Source: Terrirhizobium terrae (lineage in GTDB: Bacteria; Pseudomonadota; Alphaproteobacteria; Rhizobiales; Rhizobiaceae). Taken from it: a stretch of DNA of 64,000 bases. Shown one piece after another: positions 63,212 to 64,000 of this stretch (its first letter is position 1; each line of letters opens with the position of its first letter). The stretch spans positions 4,238,589-4,302,588 of the forward strand of contig NZ_CP104992.1 of assembly GCF_030323265.1 (NCBI RefSeq). Direction: 5' to 3'. Both the position numbers and the translations under genes were made by a program. The notes below the pieces were generated by a model. That model was not told where the DNA came from, did no database searches, and saw only the letters and a program-made list of their open reading frames with translations.

Positions 63212-64000
63212 ATGCTGGGAAGAACTGCAAACGGCCTCTACTGGATGTTCCGTTATATCGAGCGCGCCGAAAACATCGCCCGCCTGGTCGATGCGGGCCT
63301 GCGCGTCTCGCTCACTCGTGCCGGCTCCTCCGACGAGGACTGGCACGGCGTCTTGGAAAGCGCCGGCGTGCGCGAGGCCTATTCCGAGGTCCACGAAAAG
63401 CTGACGGCATCGGACGCGATCGACTACCTGCTGCGCGACCGCTCCAATCTGTCGAGCGTCATGTCCTGCATCGAGGCGGCCCGCAACAATGCCCGCATGG
63501 TGCGCACGGCGCTCACTCGCGAGACCTGGGAAGCCACCAACGAGGCCTGGATCGACTTGAAGGCGCGACTTTCAAGAAAACTCCGGGCAGCCGACATGCC
63601 GGAGCTGATCGACGTCATCAAACATCGCTGCGGCCTGATCCGCGGCGCCTTCCACGGCTCGATGCTGAGGAACGAAATCTACAATTTCGCCCGCATCGGC
63701 ACCTTCATCGAGCGCGCCGACAACACGGCCCGCATTCTCGACGTCAAATATTACGTGCTCCTGCCCTCGATCAGCCAGGTCGGCGGGGCGCTGGACAACA
63801 TGCAGTGGGAATCGATCCTGCGCTCGGTCTCGGCGCATCGCTCCTACGGCTGGGTCTATGACGGCGATTACCAGTCGGCGCACATCGCCGATTTCCTTAT
63901 CCTGAAAATACAGATGCCGCGCTCGCTCGCCTATTGCTACGAGAAGATCGTCAGCAACCTCGGTTATCTCGCCGAAGACTACGGCGAGCGGCTGAAGGCC
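63212..64000 (+). CDS. Alpha-E domain protein, 3' end outside the window
   Basis: The first 263 residues of an alpha-E (DUF403) protein are visible and the gene runs off the right edge. It starts MLGRTANGLYWMFRYIERAE, with further conserved Glu/Arg-rich helices: RIGTFIERADNTARILDVKY and FPRSLAYCYEK-like MPRSLAYCYEKIVSNLG. It begins nine bases after the ATP-grasp stop and is surely cotranscribed. Alpha-E proteins are all-helical and probably assist the ATP-grasp enzyme; biochemical data are lacking. Confidence 0.95.
   Translation, partial: MLGRTANGLYWMFRYIERAENIARLVDAGLRVSLTRAGSSDEDWHGVLESAGVREAYSEVHEKLTASDAIDYLLRDRSNLSSVMSCIEAARNNARMVRTALTRETWEATNEAWIDLKARLSRKLRAADMPELIDVIKHRCGLIRGAFHGSMLRNEIYNFARIGTFIERADNTARILDVKYYVLLPSISQVGGALDNMQWESILRSVSAHRSYGWVYDGDYQSAHIADFLILKIQMPRSLAYCYEKIVSNLGYLAEDYGERLKA

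Noticed and set aside
1..64000. CRISPR arrays, insertion sequences, integrase/att sites, tRNA or rRNA genes
   Set aside because: No regularly spaced repeats, transposase or integrase text, or clover-leaf or rRNA-like sequence was recognised on either strand.

Overview
The window is a chromosomal-type stretch of an alphaproteobacterium, most likely a member of the Rhizobiaceae. It is GC-rich and densely coded with operons that overlap by ATGA. It carries a RIME-like Rhizobium intergenic repeat (13265-13396), IalB- and DUF1127-type small proteins, an ECF42 sigma factor paired with a DGPF/YCII protein, and a rhizobial purine-degradation gene set. No rRNA, tRNA, phage, insertion sequence or CRISPR array was seen.

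Layout. 1-9.2 kb: end of a single-domain response regulator, a methyltransferase remnant, a TadE/G-like secreted protein, ECF42 sigma plus YCII, GST, GFA-family protein, IalB and SH3 envelope proteins, a SPOR-tailed D,D-carboxypeptidase and glpK. 9.7-11.6 kb: diguanylate cyclase and 3-hydroxybutyrate dehydrogenase. 11.7-18.9 kb: xdhA-xdhB, then DUF2721, GNAT and DUF899 genes, then xdhC. 18.8-21.5 kb: two tandem copies of a module made of a DUF1127-like small gene facing away from a GcvA-type LysR gene. 21.5-25.2 kb: a secreted Cys/His protein, an orphan OpuAC-type binding protein, AraC and SDR genes. 25.4-28.5 kb: urate hydroxylase puuD, guanine deaminase and a RelE/Phd toxin-antitoxin pair. 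28.8-34.5 kb: MYG1, quinone oxidoreductase, lactate dehydrogenase, LLM oxidoreductase, a nuclease and HicAB. 34.5-39.2 kb, minus strand: mmuM, DUF1127, puuE, uraD, a HepT-like gene, allA, uraH and a phosphoesterase. 39.3-44.9 kb: TetR, AraC-azlC-azlD, DUF1045, an FAD oxidoreductase and mnmD. 45.0-50.5 kb: a 1211-residue PAS hybrid kinase and an MttB homologue. 50.7-53.9 kb: two PepSY proteins and a PhoP/PhoQ-like two-component pair. 53.9-64 kb: YCII, AlaE, an NCS2 permease, a DEAD-box helicase, a soluble PAS chemoreceptor, a DMT exporter, and the start of the circularly permuted ATP-grasp / alpha-E cluster.

How the genes work together. XdhABC and GuaD feed xanthine and urate, PuuD oxidises urate, UraH and UraD process hydroxyisourate and OHCU, PuuE opens allantoin, AllA releases glyoxylate and urea, and the NCS2 permease could import bases. 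Together they make an almost complete purine-to-glyoxylate route.

A caution for the reader. Sixteen genes carry 18 inferred one- or two-base frameshifts, mostly at short homopolymers. About half sit in plus-strand C-runs followed by TC, where 4-5 C appear to have become 3-4. This looks like a systematic sequencing or consensus artefact, so those genes are probably intact in the organism. They are listed as pseudogenes with the reconstructed reading.
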